Source: Sphaerochaetaceae bacterium (GTDB lineage Bacteria; Spirochaetota; Spirochaetia; Sphaerochaetales; Sphaerochaetaceae). Taken from it: a DNA stretch of 13,048 nt. Of this stretch, positions 12,936-13,048 are shown piece by piece; positions within the stretch are counted from its first letter, which is position 1, and each line of letters begins with the position of its first letter. A model generated the notes under the pieces. The model saw nothing but the letters and a program-made list of their open reading frames with translations, searched no databases and was not told the DNA's origin. Position numbers and translations under genes: made by a program. Location of the stretch: the NCBI GenBank assembly GCA_016302165.1, contig JAEDOD010000044.1, forward strand, positions 1 to 13,048, in the 5' to 3' direction.

Positions 12936-13048
12936 AACCAAAAAAATCAAGTATGACAATGAAAACTTATTATAATTGCTGAAAAGGTAAAGGTTTATTA
13001 AAAACATTTAAAAAAATTGAAAAAATCTTTCGAAAACCCCTTTTCAAT
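12936..13048. other. AT-rich intergenic region with A-tracts
   Basis: No gene is seen in this stretch. It is very AT-rich, with A-runs centred near 12943, 12964, 12984, 13002, 13013, 13023 and 13035, roughly in step with the DNA helix. It ends with an inverted repeat, ATTGAAAA (13016-13023) and TTTTCAAT (13041-13048). It probably holds the upstream region of the flavoprotein promoter and perhaps of a divergent gene beyond the window. A plus-strand TATAAT at 12971 has no properly spaced -35. Confidence 0.5.

Noticed and set aside
12953..12976. Possible plus-strand promoter ATGACA / TATAAT
   Set aside because: The spacer is only 12 bp and no gene starts downstream within the window.
1..13048. 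CRISPR array, tRNA, rRNA, insertion sequence, phage or known defence genes
   Set aside because: No spaced direct-repeat series, cloverleaf-like segment, transposase/integrase motif or defence domain was found; all larger frames belong to housekeeping or metabolic families.

Overview
This window looks like ordinary chromosomal DNA of an anaerobic bacterium. The evidence is a class III (glycyl radical) ribonucleotide reductase with its radical SAM activase, a clostridial-type 2[4Fe-4S] ferredoxin, a flavodoxin-like iron-sulfur flavoprotein candidate and a thiol peroxidase. Arg codons are mostly AGA/AGG and Gly codons mostly GGA, with moderate GC. A host-associated spirochaete (Treponema/Sphaerochaeta-like) or a Firmicute would fit, but no rRNA or other decisive marker is present, so taxonomy is only a guess. 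No transposase, integrase, phage gene, CRISPR array, tRNA or rRNA was found.

Layout. Positions 1-1083 (minus) hold the N-terminal 361 residues of a membrane-anchored endonuclease/exonuclease/phosphatase (EEP) protein cut by the window edge. Divergent from it, 1184-2823 (plus) is a two-gene operon with an ATGA overlap: a small ACT-domain protein (UPF0237) and a PFL-like DUF711/UPF0210 protein. It ends in a hairpin shared with the convergent peroxiredoxin gene bcp (2848-3315, minus). From a divergent promoter region, 3441-4815 (plus) encodes a Bax inhibitor-1 family membrane protein and an overlapping RluA-type pseudouridine synthase. Its stop codon overlaps that of xseB, the last gene of the minus-strand xseA-xseB operon (4812-6442, exonuclease VII). 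Next is a 56-residue ferredoxin gene (6514-6684, minus) with a near-consensus promoter and a clear terminator. Divergent from it is topB (6794-9049, plus; topoisomerase III). Then come nrdG (9142-9834) and nrdD (9950-12328). Between them lie two NrdR boxes whose starts are exactly 31 bp apart. The window ends with a minus-strand flavodoxin-family gene (12371-12889) behind a near-perfect sigma70-type promoter and an A-tract-rich region.

How the genes work together. nrdG and nrdD form an oxygen-sensitive dNTP synthesis module. NrdD has an ATP cone at its N terminus, a glycyl radical site at Gly664 and a glutaredoxin-like domain with a CPNC motif fused at its C terminus. This suggests that a built-in redoxin could supply electrons. 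The NrdR boxes lie downstream of nrdG, so nrdD may be controlled separately from its activase. XseA/XseB and TopB serve DNA repair and topology. Ferredoxin, flavoprotein and Bcp belong to anaerobic redox metabolism and peroxide defence.

The less ordinary signals are the NrdD-redoxin fusion with its regulatory region, and a group of genes (topB, xseA, possibly nrdG and the EEP gene) that lack a well-placed Shine-Dalgarno sequence. These carry a -10-like hexamer placed so that transcription would begin at or within two bases of the start codon, so leaderless mRNAs are possible. The other genes have conventional ribosome binding sites, except the overlapping RluA-type gene, which appears translationally coupled. 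I saw nothing that clearly amounts to an undescribed defence or mobile system.
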